In this document: piece after piece, positions 1-7,998 of the stretch
How the letters are laid out: each line of letters begins with the position of its first letter
Numbering within the stretch: the stretch's first letter is position 1
From: Gammaproteobacteria bacterium
GTDB taxonomy: Bacteria > Pseudomonadota > Gammaproteobacteria > Pseudomonadales > Azotimanducaceae
Length of the DNA: 64,000 nucleotides
Direction: 5' to 3'
NCBI GenBank assembly: GCA_030425195.1
Contig: JAUIAV010000004.1
Location: 124,001-188,000, forward strand
The notes under the pieces: generated by a model
Seen by the model: the letters and a program-made list of their open reading frames with translations, nothing else
The model's database searches: none
What the model was told of the DNA's origin: nothing
Made by a program: the position numbers and the translations under genes

Positions 1-644
1 TGCTGCTCGGCCATTTCCTCTCGATACTTGCTGGACACCTCCGAGAGCCGTTCATTGTGCTGCCGGATCAGGTTCTGCAGATCGAGCTTCCCTTCTTCGC
101 CGAACGTCTCGTTGAGGCGCGCTTCCATCATCTGAACGCTGCCTTTTCCGTTCTCCACCAGTTCCAGGTCGTCGTCCGTCATCCGGTTGAGCGCGCCGGA
201 AGGCTTCAGCCCGAGCCGGTTGCGCCAGACGATCTTCTGCACCAGGTCGATGGAGCCGTGCTCGGAGTCGGCCACGGGCTCCCACATATTCACTGAATGC
301 CAGGGTACCGGACATTTTCCGCGGCAGGCGAGACGGATCGGTCCCGCACCCAGGTCGGGGCCCGGACCCGCGTTGTCCGCCAGATAACGGAGAGGAAGAT
401 TGAAGTTCCGGTCTGCCCGGCCGTTCTCGTCCACCTTGAAGGAGAAAAAGACCATGGCACGCACGGACAGAGCGGCCCCCACCACCGCGAACGCAGCTTT
501 GACCACGCTGGCGGCAAACTGGCTCAGATCGGCACCGCCGCCAATCAGTGCTTCGAAATCCGAGGCCGTGTATTCCGAGTCGATGCCGCTCAAATCCGCA
601 TCGAACAGCAACACGACCTCCTCGTATCCATCCTGCTCAGTCAC
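1..644 (-). CDS. Hypothetical protein, 3' end cut by window edge
   Basis: An open frame runs from a GTG at 644 (preceded in frame by TGA, with a purine-rich AAGG about 5 nt upstream) to base 1 without a stop, giving 214 codons. It opens with an acidic stretch (EEVVLLFDADLSGIDSEYT), then a hydrophobic segment around residues 45-65 that could be one membrane helix. A motif CRGKCPVPWHS around residue 107 follows, then a charged, helical C-terminal part. The CxxxCPVPW motif is distinctive but I cannot name a family. Amino-acid use looks protein-like throughout, unlike the competing frames. The remainder lies to the left of the window. Confidence 0.6.
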   Translation of the reverse strand, partial: MTEQDGYEEVVLLFDADLSGIDSEYTASDFEALIGGGADLSQFAASVVKAAFAVVGAALSVRAMVFFSFKVDENGRADRNFNLPLRYLADNAGPGPDLGAGPIRLACRGKCPVPWHSVNMWEPVADSEHGSIDLVQKIVWRNRLGLKPSGALNRMTDDDLELVENGKGSVQMMEARLNETFGEEGKLDLQNLIRQHNERLSEVSSKYREEMAEQ

Positions 645-776
645 GACCTTCCGTCATCCTTTACCGTGACCGGAATCCATAGTTTCCGGAAGTCGGAATT
701 AAAGCAGGAGTTGGCGTTTCAGGCCGAGGAAACCATCACGAAAACAGTGGGATAGCCGTCTTCCTGAGATTGGACG

Positions 777-893
777 CTAGAGTTCGTAGGCGTCCACCCA
801 GACGGGCTCTTCGTCATTGTCCGGGGCCGCGTCCTGCGGGCTGCCGGGCGTTTCACCGGCCCAGTCCGGCTCGGTCAGTTCTTCCAGTTCCAT
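777..893 (-). CDS. Small acidic protein, 38 aa
   Basis: A short frame begins with ATG at 893 (MELEELTEPDWAGETP) and ends with TAG. It is strongly acidic, with Asp and Glu making up roughly a third of residues, has no Cys and no membrane segment. Codon use resembles that of neighbouring genes. It lies between two minus-strand genes in the same direction and may be cotranscribed with the truncated gene to its left. I do not recognise it. It could be spurious, because a short open frame is easy to find in GC-rich DNA. Confidence 0.35.
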   Translation of the reverse strand: MELEELTEPDWAGETPGSPQDAAPDNDEEPVWVDAYEL

Positions 894-1022
894 GGATGCT
901 TCGCTCTTTGTGTCGTGCTGTCTTTTCGCGGGCGGCAGTCTAGAGCCCGGGCATGACGCGGAGATGATCGGAATATGACAGTTTGTGTGCCTTTAACGTC
1001 ACCCAAAAACGGCACACGACGC

Positions 1023-1238
1023 TCAGATCCGCGGATCTCCCGCCTCCAGGCGGCCAGCGATGTCCCCGTAATGAAAGGCGGCCCTCTGGGGTCTGGGTTC
1101 CTCGGTGGCCGGCGCGGTCTGCTCCGCATAGACCATCATTTCACCGGAAAGCTGGCGAACGTCGACCACCCGGTACTCTCCGTCGCCGACGGAGAAAGTG
1201 CGTCCAAGTATGTCCTGCATGATGTCCTCGATGCGCAA
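1023..1238 (-). CDS. Hypothetical protein, 71 aa
   Basis: ATG at 1238 opens a 71-residue frame starting MRIEDIMQDILGRTF. The sequence alternates hydrophobic and charged residues typical of a small beta-rich domain (GEYRVVDVRQLSGEMMVYAE) and ends with a disordered, proline-rich tail. There is no signal peptide or membrane segment. The family is not recognised. It is separated from the small acidic gene by about 130 bp in which I see no feature. Confidence 0.5.
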   Translation of the reverse strand: MRIEDIMQDILGRTFSVGDGEYRVVDVRQLSGEMMVYAEQTAPATEEPRPQRAAFHYGDIAGRLEAGDPRI

Positions 1239-1437
1239 GTACTACACCCGCAGCATAGAGAGCCCGCATGACGGTAGGGTTATGGGGTTGTAATGACTGT
1301 TCGGCGAGATTCACCGCATTCTGGTCTGAGCCGCCAGGAGACACCGAATTTAGCTTTTATAAATCAATGAGTTATCTTTGGCTCGATGGTTGCATGACCC
1401 TGGTGATTCGAACCGATCCGGACAGGAAATATCGAGA

Positions 1438-1722
1438 ATGATCAAACGTGCCCTGCTGATTCTGCTCGCCATCGCCTTCACCGGTCTCGGCCTGATCGGC
1501 CTCGTCGTGCCAATCCTGCCCGGCTTTCTGTTCCTGATTCTGGCCGCCGTCTGTGTCAGCGCGCTCTCACCGCGCTTCGGACGCCGGCTGGACCGTCATC
1601 CGGCCTGGCGCAGCTGGCGTCTGCGCTGGCGGGAAAGCAGCGGCATGCCCCTTCACCGCCGGCTGCAGCTGATGTTCTGGCTGAGCGCGGAAGCCGCCAT
1701 GAAGGCCGTCAACCGGCGCTGA
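1438..1722 (+). CDS. DUF454 (YbaN-like) inner-membrane protein
   Basis: The start chosen is ATG at 1438, preceded by AGGAAA at suitable distance; the frame opens further upstream but without a binding site. The 94-residue protein has two closely spaced hydrophobic segments (about residues 4-40) joined by a Gly/Pro turn, with the pattern LGLIGLVVPILPGFLFLILA, which is the hallmark of the DUF454/YbaN family. An Arg/Trp-rich cytoplasmic part and a final short hydrophobic segment follow. Function of the family is unknown. It lies alone, convergent with the GST-like gene; an AT-rich stretch at about 1350-1375 is a possible promoter. Confidence 0.75.
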   Translation: MIKRALLILLAIAFTGLGLIGLVVPILPGFLFLILAAVCVSALSPRFGRRLDRHPAWRSWRLRWRESSGMPLHRRLQLMFWLSAEAAMKAVNRR

Positions 1723-1737
1723 GGCCCCCGGACGGCA

Positions 1738-2790
1738 TCAGGGCCTGACGAACAGAGCCTCGCAACCGGTACCCTGAAGCAGATCGTCCACCCGCGCCCT
1801 CTCCTCCGCCTCCAGCGCCACGTAGGCCTGCCGCAGCCACTGCAGACATCGGGCCTGGTAAGGGAAGGGTTTCTGAATCCAGGACCGGCCGCCGATCTCG
1901 GTACTGACCTCTTCCGCTCCGGACTCGATGGCCGAGGCATTCGCCAGCAGCACAGGGACGTAGGTGCGACCCACCTCTTCGAGCAGCGCCTTGAGGGTCG
2001 CCGGCAGACCATCGGGTTCGAACCAGCCGTCTCCGTCGGGTTCGAGACCGGACAGATCGTCCACCACGCTCGTCCAGGCATAGACCTGAGGCGCGCGTTC
2101 CAGCGTTGCCGCCATGGGTGTGGGATCGAACGCGGCAAGCTGGGTGAGCTGGCCGTAGACTGCGAAGTCGGCCGATCCCGGCCGTGAACCCAGCAGGTAA
2201 CCGCCCTGGGTCAGATGCGCCCGGAACAGATCGAGAAACCGTAGATAACTCTCCTCGATCACGGGTGCGGTCGTGTCGTTGCTGCCGACCACGTAAAGTC
2301 GCGAGATCTGCCGGTCGGCGATGAAACGGGACAGGGGTTCGATCTCCTCGTCGGTGGCCGTGAGGTTGCGCCATCGGGGCAGGATCTGCCCCGCCCGTTC
2401 GATGTCGGGCGCGTAGTACCACCGGTAGTGAAACATGGCCTTGGTGAGCCATTCGTCTCCGTAGTCCTCGAGCAGGCAGTCCAGAAACGCGAGCACCGGA
2501 TCCTCGGGAATGACAGAACGGCCGGCATACTCGCCTTCCAGCCGGCGGATGATGGGGGTGGAGTCCACCACCGCTTCCGGCTCTCCGGCAGGACCGGGAA
2601 AATAGAAAGTCGGCAGCAGTGAGACCTTCGGCGCCGGCATGCCCATGGCTTCCGCCTGATCGCCGATCAGAAGCCGGTACGGGATACGGCGGTAGCGAAG
2701 CAGCGCCAGCATCTTGCGCGTATACGGTGATCCGGGCGCGCCTTTCAGAGCGAGTGGTGCATCGGTCAGAGATCCGGCGACATCGGTCAT
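1738..2790 (-). CDS. Glutathione S-transferase-like protein, long form
   Basis: The start at 2790 is chosen because AGGGAG lies just upstream; an ATG nine codons earlier lacks a site. The 350-residue product opens with a thioredoxin-like GST N-domain: the motif GSPYTRKM near residue 19, and the cis-Pro/substrate region LPTFYF with VDSTPIIRRLE at about residues 60-85. A long helical C-terminal domain follows with YLLGSRPGSADFAVYGQL, the usual GST C-domain signature. At about 350 residues it is longer than a classical GST (about 200-230), so the C-terminal extension may hold another domain. The substrate is unknown. Confidence 0.75.
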   Translation of the reverse strand: MTDVAGSLTDAPLALKGAPGSPYTRKMLALLRYRRIPYRLLIGDQAEAMGMPAPKVSLLPTFYFPGPAGEPEAVVDSTPIIRRLEGEYAGRSVIPEDPVLAFLDCLLEDYGDEWLTKAMFHYRWYYAPDIERAGQILPRWRNLTATDEEIEPLSRFIADRQISRLYVVGSNDTTAPVIEESYLRFLDLFRAHLTQGGYLLGSRPGSADFAVYGQLTQLAAFDPTPMAATLERAPQVYAWTSVVDDLSGLEPDGDGWFEPDGLPATLKALLEEVGRTYVPVLLANASAIESGAEEVSTEIGGRSWIQKPFPYQARCLQWLRQAYVALEAEERARVDDLLQGTGCEALFVRP

Positions 2791-2831
2791 GAGAAGCTCC
2801 CTGCGAGGTTTGCACAATCTTAACGGGGATT

Positions 2832-2852
2832 AACAAGTTCGCATAACTTGTT
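2832..2852. promoter_or_regulatory. Inverted repeat upstream of GST-like gene
   Basis: AACAAGTT (2832-2839) and AACTTGTT (2845-2852) form a perfect 8-bp inverted repeat with a 5-bp spacer, about 40 bp upstream of the GST-like start and close to the candidate small-RNA promoter. Its size suits a dimeric regulator site. No cognate regulator is evident nearby. Confidence 0.4.
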
Positions 2853-2885
2853 GATTGCCAGCGAAGTTACTGGTACCTTCTTCGC

Positions 2886-3006
2886 TCGTTTTGCCCTGCC
2901 GAGCACGTGCACACGGGCCCGGTAAATAGGGGAGGGGAAAGCGAATCAAGTCCCGAAAAACAATCACAACGGGACGTACTCGAGCCGCCTTCGGGCGGCT
3001 TTTTTC
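2886..3006 (+). ncRNA. Candidate small RNA with Rho-independent terminator
   Basis: This plus-strand stretch lies between two minus-strand genes and has no credible coding frame. It ends in a textbook terminator (2983-3005). Just before it, GTCCCG (2950-2955) pairs with CGGGAC (2970-2975), enclosing a 14-nt A-rich loop, AAAAACAATCACAA. A weak promoter fits: TTGATT at 2851-2856 and TACCTT at 2874-2879 with 17-bp spacing, giving an RNA of about 120 nt. An exposed A-rich loop followed by a terminator with a U-tail is typical of Hfq-dependent small RNAs. The 5' end is inferred and the targets are unknown. Confidence 0.5.
2983..3005 (+). terminator. Rho-independent terminator with UUCG loop
   Basis: AGCCGCC (2983-2989), loop TTCG, GGCGGCT (2994-3000), then a run of T. 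The stem is a perfect 7 bp. The T-run exists only on the plus strand, so it ends a plus-strand transcript, although no plus-strand gene lies upstream within 1 kb. Confidence 0.85.
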
Positions 3007-3015
3007 TGCCTGACA

Positions 3016-4191
3016 TCAGGCCGCCTCCTCGCGTGCGGCCCGGTCCAGGGCGAAGCGGGTGGCCACCGGCCCGGTCAGCTCGAACAGGACCGTCGTCCCG
3101 ATGACGACCGTGAGGATCAGGCCCTGATGGTCAGGCAGGCGTTCGCCCGCCAGCAGAGCCATCCCGATGGCAACCCCGGCCTGAGGGAGCAGCGCGATAC
3201 CCATCCAGCGCCTGACGGGTCGGCCAGCCCGGCTCAGCGCAGCACCAATCGCTGCCCCCGACGTCTTGCCGAACACGCGGGCGACCACGAACACGATGAC
3301 CGTGACCCCGACCTGCCCCAGCGCGGACAACTCGAGCGTGGCACCGGCGAGCATGAAGAAAACGACCATGAACGGCCATTCAATGTTCTCGATCTCATGA
3401 AAGGGATAGTCGTGATGGGCCGCAAGATTGGCTATGACAGCACCCATGCTCATGCAGGCGATCAGGTAGGACACCTCGAGCAGCAGGGCCAGACCGCCGC
3501 AGAGCAGGACAAGTCCGAGCGCTTCCATCAGCATGGGCTGGCCTGGTCGGATCCGACCGGTCAGATAGGCGGCCGGCACGCCGATCGTCAGACCCAGCAG
3601 CACCGCCACGCCCAGATCCCATCCCACCTCCATCAAGGTCCCGGCAAAATGGTTGTCACCGTTGAGGAAGCCGACGAAGGCCAGGCCCAGACTGAAGAGA
3701 ATCAGCGCCCACGCATCGTCGATGGCAACGATGGCCGCAAGCAGGCGGCTGAAACGCCCTTCTCCGCCATAAACGAGAATGGTGTCGAGCGTGGCTGCGG
3801 GTGCGGTGGCCGCAGCGATGCAGCCGAGCAGAATCGCCGGCGCCAACGCAAGTCCCACCAGCAGAAGTGCGCCCATCACGACGGCCGCGGTCCCCACTGC
3901 CGCAAGCACGGATATCCAGACCACCTGCGGCCCGTCTTCCCGGAGCGCGCTCAGCTCCAGCCGGCCGCCGAGCAGGAAACCGACCATCATCAGCGCCATG
4001 TCGGCGATGAGCGGGAAGCGGTCGTGCAGCGGCGCCGGAACGAGATCGAGCACCTGATCGCCCACGAGAATGCCGCAGATCAGAATCAGCGTGACGCGCG
4101 GAATGACCGTCCGCCGACCTACCGCATCTGCGGCCAGACCCAGGAGCAGAAACGCACCCAGGGCGATGAGAAACGGTGAGTTCTCCGGCAT
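3016..4191 (-). CDS. Cation:proton antiporter (CPA2/KefB-like)
   Basis: The 391-residue protein is almost entirely hydrophobic, with about 10-12 predicted membrane segments, and matches the Na+/H+ exchanger fold. Sequences such as RVTLILICGILVGDQVLDLVP near the N-terminus, IVAIDDAWALILFSLGLAF mid-protein and MSMGAVIANLAAHHD are typical of CPA2 members; the DD in AIDDAWALI probably supplies the ion-binding acids. There is no C-terminal TrkA-N domain, so it is the short form. Its ATG directly follows the stop of the ABC permease gene, so it is probably translated as the last gene of that operon. The ion carried (Na+ or K+) cannot be told. Confidence 0.8.
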   Translation of the reverse strand: MPENSPFLIALGAFLLLGLAADAVGRRTVIPRVTLILICGILVGDQVLDLVPAPLHDRFPLIADMALMMVGFLLGGRLELSALREDGPQVVWISVLAAVGTAAVVMGALLLVGLALAPAILLGCIAAATAPAATLDTILVYGGEGRFSRLLAAIVAIDDAWALILFSLGLAFVGFLNGDNHFAGTLMEVGWDLGVAVLLGLTIGVPAAYLTGRIRPGQPMLMEALGLVLLCGGLALLLEVSYLIACMSMGAVIANLAAHHDYPFHEIENIEWPFMVVFFMLAGATLELSALGQVGVTVIVFVVARVFGKTSGAAIGAALSRAGRPVRRWMGIALLPQAGVAIGMALLAGERLPDHQGLILTVVIGTTVLFELTGPVATRFALDRAAREEAA

Positions 4192-5280
4192 TCAATCAAG
4201 CCGCTTCTGAAATCGTATCGTCGCCGCCATCAGGAACACCACGAAAAAGGCCGCCAGGGGCCATACATCCTGCCAGAGCAGCAGCAGATCCGCCTCCCGC
4301 AGCACGATACCGCGCACGATGCGCAGGAAGTGGGTGAGCGGAAACAGCTCGGCCAGCCATTGTGCAGGCACGGGCATCCCTTCGAACGGAAACATGAATC
4401 CTGACAGCAGCAGCTGCGGCAGAAAGCTCATGAACGTCATCTGGAACGCCTGGAACTGGTTGGTGGCCAGGGTGGAGATAACCAGTCCGAGGGACAGGGT
4501 GGCGAGGATGAACAGGCCGACGCCTGCAGCGAAATCGACGGGATTGCCCAGGATGGGCACATCGAAGAGCCAGACTCCCAGGCTCATGATGATGACGGCC
4601 TGGACGTAACCGATCGCCATGTAGGGAAGTATTTTTCCGACCATCAGCTCGAGCGCGCCAACGGGTGTGGTGATGAGAAGCTCCATGTTTCCCCGTTCGC
4701 GTTCACGCACGATGGCCACGGCAGTGAACAGCACCATGGTCAGATTGAGAATCACACCGGTCAGACCCGGGACGATGAACACGGGCGAGCGGCGTTCCGG
4801 ATTGTAGTAGACGCGCATCTCGAAGCGCGGGCCTGAGCGCTGAGCCTGTGCGAGAGGCAGAAGCTGCAGGGACCGGGCCGCGCTCTGCACCACCGGATCA
4901 CTGCCGTCGATCAGCAGTTGCGCAATGGGCCTGTCACGGTGCACCAGTCGACGCTCGAAGTCGGCAGGCACGAAGATGCCGACCGAGATCCGGCCCCGGG
5001 CCATGGCCGTCTCCAGCGCGTCAACAGCGTCGAACCGTTCGACGACGTCCACGACCCGGCTGGCCTGAACCTCGGCGATCAGCAGTCGGGAGGCAGAGGT
5101 TCCGGCCAGATCCACGACGCCCGCCGGCAGATGGCGGACATCATGATTGATGGCGTAGCCGAACAGCAGCGTCATGATCAGCGGGATACCCAGGATCATG
5201 GCCCGGCTCAGCTCGTCACGGCGCAGGTGGCGCAGCTCCTTGCCGGCCACGGCAGCGATTCTCCCCAGGCTATCCCGCAT
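4192..5280 (-). CDS. ABC-2 type exporter permease
   Basis: The 362-residue protein has one N-terminal membrane segment (about residues 28-45, MILGIPLIMTLLFGYAINHD), a large extracytoplasmic region (about 46-170), then five more segments. This is the architecture of the YbhR/YhhJ group of ABC-2 permeases. RERERGNMELLITTPV in the middle is the conserved cytoplasmic motif that contacts the ATPase. It overlaps the ATPase gene by 11 bp. With the ATPase and the HlyD-type adaptor it should form an efflux complex across the envelope. The substrate is unknown. Confidence 0.88.
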   Translation of the reverse strand: MRDSLGRIAAVAGKELRHLRRDELSRAMILGIPLIMTLLFGYAINHDVRHLPAGVVDLAGTSASRLLIAEVQASRVVDVVERFDAVDALETAMARGRISVGIFVPADFERRLVHRDRPIAQLLIDGSDPVVQSAARSLQLLPLAQAQRSGPRFEMRVYYNPERRSPVFIVPGLTGVILNLTMVLFTAVAIVRERERGNMELLITTPVGALELMVGKILPYMAIGYVQAVIIMSLGVWLFDVPILGNPVDFAAGVGLFILATLSLGLVISTLATNQFQAFQMTFMSFLPQLLLSGFMFPFEGMPVPAQWLAELFPLTHFLRIVRGIVLREADLLLLWQDVWPLAAFFVVFLMAATIRFQKRLD

Positions 5281-6226
5281 CGGCGGTCTCTGGAGCGCCT
5301 TCGGTCGCCATCACGAATACGTCCTCCAGATTGGCGGGGACGATGCTGACCCGTGCGGCGGCATCGATCCCGTTCGCCCGGGCTTCGATCAGGCCGACCG
5401 GATCCGCGAGATCCGGACGCACCAGCACATGCAGACGGTTACCGAGCTGAGCGACGTGCCAGACCTGCGACAGCTTCAGGATCGCACCGCGGATGGTGCG
5501 GGAGCGGTCGCTTTCGATCTGAACGACCGTGGCCCCCAGTTCCTCCATGAGCGTGTCCGGCACCCCGTCCGCCACCACACGCCCCTGATCCAGAATCGCC
5601 AGCCGGTGGCAGCGCTCCGCCTCGTCCATGAAGTGCGTGGACACCAGGATGGTCGTACCCTGATCCACCATCTCGAACAGATGTTCCCAGAAGGTCCGCC
5701 GGCTTTCCGGATCCACCGCACTGGTGGGCTCATCCAGAAACAGGAGCTCAGGCTCATGCAGAGTCGCCGCGGCCAGAGCCAGCCGCTGCCGCTGCCCGCC
5801 GCTCATGGTGCCGCTGACCTGGTCTGCTCTGTCGTCGAGGGCGAAACGTTCAAGCTGGCCGTCGACACGCTTCTCGAGCCCGGTCCCCCGCAACGAGTAG
5901 ACCGAACCGAGAAACGCCAGGTTCTCACGGACGGTGAGATCCTCGTACAGCGAGAACCGCTGCGTCATGTAGCCGATCTTGCGGCGGAGCCGCTCCGCCT
6001 CTTCCGGGACCTGACAACCAAGCACACGGGCGCTGCCCGACGTCGGCGTCAGCAGACCGCACAGCATCCGGATGGTCGTGGACTTGCCACAGCCGTTCGG
6101 CCCGAGAAAACCATAGATACAGGCCCTGGGCACCACCAGATCGAGATCGTCGACTGCCCTGAGGTCACCGAAACACCGGGTCAGACCACGGGCCTCGATG
6201 GCCGGATCCGTCCCGGACGCGGTCAT
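5270..6226 (-). CDS. ABC exporter ATP-binding protein
   Basis: A single nucleotide-binding domain of 318 residues. Walker A is GPNGCGKSTT (about residues 40-49), the signature is SGTMSGGQRQ, Walker B is ELLFLDEPTSAVD, and the switch His follows in VSTHFMDEAERC. The C-terminal part (from about residue 225) is the usual accessory domain of DrrA/YbhF-type exporters. YbhF itself carries two ATPase domains; this protein has one. It overlaps both the adaptor stop (1 bp at 6226) and the permease start, so the three genes are cotranslated. Confidence 0.9.
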   Translation of the reverse strand: MTASGTDPAIEARGLTRCFGDLRAVDDLDLVVPRACIYGFLGPNGCGKSTTIRMLCGLLTPTSGSARVLGCQVPEEAERLRRKIGYMTQRFSLYEDLTVRENLAFLGSVYSLRGTGLEKRVDGQLERFALDDRADQVSGTMSGGQRQRLALAAATLHEPELLFLDEPTSAVDPESRRTFWEHLFEMVDQGTTILVSTHFMDEAERCHRLAILDQGRVVADGVPDTLMEELGATVVQIESDRSRTIRGAILKLSQVWHVAQLGNRLHVLVRPDLADPVGLIEARANGIDAAARVSIVPANLEDVFVMATEGAPETADAG

Positions 6227-7206
6227 CAGTGCTGTCCCGGAGAAGGAAAGCGCACTTCCACGGGAACCCCGCTCGGCAGCCGATTTCCTTCATCGATATC
6301 GATCTCCGCCAGGTACGCCAGGCGGCTGCGGTCGTGCTGAGTGAGCGCGTAGTAAGGCGTAAAGGCTGCCTCGCTGGATATCCAGCGTACCCTGCCCCGA
6401 TAGGCAGCGTCGTGACCGTCCAGCCGTATGTCTGCAGCGTCCCCGGTCGCCACCTGCATGCGCAGCGGCGCCGGAATGTGCACACGGGCGAAGGTCCTTT
6501 CGGCAGACAGCAGGGAAATCACGGTCTGTCCCCGGACCGGACGTTCACCGATGCGGAACGGCAGGCTTTCCACGACGCCCCGGACCGGGGCACGGACCTT
6601 CGTCCGTTCCAGGTCGATCTCGAGATCCGACACGGTCGTGCGGCTGGCAGCGTAAGCCGCGCGGGCCTGATCGATCTGCTCAGATCGCGTCCCTTCCACG
6701 AGTTCATCGAGGCGGGCCCGGGTCTCCTCGACCTTTGCCGCCGCGGTATCCACCTCTCCCTGCAGCAGGTTCACCGTGCTTTCGGAGGCATACTTCTGCT
6801 CGATGAGCGATCGCTGCCGTGCCAGCTCGTGTTCGGCCGTCGCCAGAGCGGCCTCCGCGGATGCGAGCTGAGCGCGCGCCATGTCGAGCTCCTGAGCGCG
6901 AGGCCCCGCTTCCGCCTCCTTCAGGCGGGCCAGAGCGAGCGTCTCTTCCGACCTTGCTCTGGCCAGCGCGACCTCCAGCTTGCCCGGGTCCTGCTCGAGC
7001 AGGACCATGCCGGGCTCCACGCTGTCCCCTTCGAGAACGTGCAGGGCCATGACCGGCTCCCCCGAATCCGCGGCCAGGTCGATCCGGTAGCGCTCGACGG
7101 TACCCACGGCGTAGTCCAGGTCATCGCGGTCACACCCCGCCAGCAGGACCAGGACGATCAGTCCAGCGACCGGCCACCGTGCCCTTCCGTTCACGAACGC
7201 GCTCAT
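6226..7206 (-). CDS. HlyD-family periplasmic adaptor, lipoprotein
   Basis: The 326-residue protein begins with a signal segment ending in a lipobox (VLLAGC, Cys at about residue 25), so it is probably lipid-anchored. A biotinyl-lipoyl half-motif follows (VLEGDSVEPGMVLLEQD), then a long alpha-hairpin with heptad-like Leu/Ala/Glu repeats at about residues 80-200, the second lipoyl half (KVRAPVRGVVESLPFRIGE) and a beta-barrel region. This is the YbhG-type adaptor. It bridges the inner-membrane ABC exporter to the outer membrane; no outer-membrane channel gene lies in this window. Confidence 0.88.
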   Translation of the reverse strand: MSAFVNGRARWPVAGLIVLVLLAGCDRDDLDYAVGTVERYRIDLAADSGEPVMALHVLEGDSVEPGMVLLEQDPGKLEVALARARSEETLALARLKEAEAGPRAQELDMARAQLASAEAALATAEHELARQRSLIEQKYASESTVNLLQGEVDTAAAKVEETRARLDELVEGTRSEQIDQARAAYAASRTTVSDLEIDLERTKVRAPVRGVVESLPFRIGERPVRGQTVISLLSAERTFARVHIPAPLRMQVATGDAADIRLDGHDAAYRGRVRWISSEAAFTPYYALTQHDRSRLAYLAEIDIDEGNRLPSGVPVEVRFPSPGQH

Positions 7207-7853
7207 GACGCGCCTCCTTGTGCGCCGCGGGCGATCAGCTCCAGCACGTGCGTTCCATAGTCGTCGGCAAAAACCTCATCCACGTCGAAATGGAGCAGCG
7301 GACCGAGCACCGGATGGGCGATGAACGGAAACAGGCACATGCCGAGCATGGACAGAATGAAATACCGGTGATCGAGATCGTCGCGCAGCATCCCCTGCCT
7401 CATCTCTTCGAGCACTCTGTCCGGCACCACGGACACCGCATGGCTGGCGAATTCCTCGACGAACAGATCCCGCAACGGAGATTCCCGCGATATCACCTCC
7501 CGGATCAGAATCTGCGGAATCCAGGGATCGGCAGCGAGCGCCGACAGATAGCGGCGAACGAGCCCGGAAAGGAAAGCGCCCGGCTCGTGGGTCGCCGCGG
7601 ACGCGTCGATGACCTCCAGCAGCGTGCCGAGACCTTTGCGCACCACGGCTTCCAGGAGTCCCGACTTGTCCCGGAAGTAGTAGGCGACCATGGCCGGGGT
7701 GACGCCGGCATCCTCGGCCACCTGACGCAGGCTGGTCCCTTCCGCACCCTGGGCCGCGAAGCGGTTCGCCGCGGCCCGGATCAGCACGTCCCTGGCTTCT
7801 CCGTCCGACCGATCGGACGCCTGGGGCCGGCCGGGAGATTTTCTGTTCGGCAT
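7203..7853 (-). CDS. TetR-family repressor of the ABC exporter operon
   Basis: The start is taken as ATG at 7853 (MPNRKSPGRPQ); the frame extends seven codons further without support. Residues about 20-65 form the TetR helix-turn-helix, with GTSLRQVAEDAGVTPAMVAYYFRDKSGLL cut across the recognition helix and the typical AxYYxFxxKxxL ending. The rest is a helical ligand domain like that of CecR/YbiH. It is first in the operon, overlapping the adaptor start by 4 bp, and a strong inverted repeat lies just upstream. It most likely represses itself and the exporter until a drug-like ligand binds. Confidence 0.85.
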   Translation of the reverse strand: MPNRKSPGRPQASDRSDGEARDVLIRAAANRFAAQGAEGTSLRQVAEDAGVTPAMVAYYFRDKSGLLEAVVRKGLGTLLEVIDASAATHEPGAFLSGLVRRYLSALAADPWIPQILIREVISRESPLRDLFVEEFASHAVSVVPDRVLEEMRQGMLRDDLDHRYFILSMLGMCLFPFIAHPVLGPLLHFDVDEVFADDYGTHVLELIARGAQGGAS

Positions 7854-7883
7854 GTCTGCAGGGCCACCGTCCATTAACGCCCG

Positions 7884-7911
7884 CCAATTTAATTAATTGG
7901 TCGTTTAATTA
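7884..7911. promoter_or_regulatory. Probable TetR operator between divergent genes
   Basis: Two nested perfect inverted repeats lie 31 bp upstream of the TetR start: CCAATT (7884-7889)/AATTGG (7895-7900) with a 5-bp spacer, and TAATTAA (7890-7896)/TTAATTA (7905-7911) with an 8-bp spacer. The stretch is very AT-rich against the local background and is placed to overlap the promoters of tetR and of the divergent desulfhydrase gene. Confidence 0.6.
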
Positions 7912-7998
7912 CAAGCCTCCACCAGGCCCGCCGATCAGCCTGCAGCGCTGTTCCTCCGCCGGCACTGCGGTAAAGTGCCCATTCCCCGAGGAGCCAAC

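Noticed and set aside
2907-3104. 65-codon frame on the plus strand
   Set aside because: It reads through the terminator stem and into the antiporter gene antisense; the region is better explained as a small RNA.
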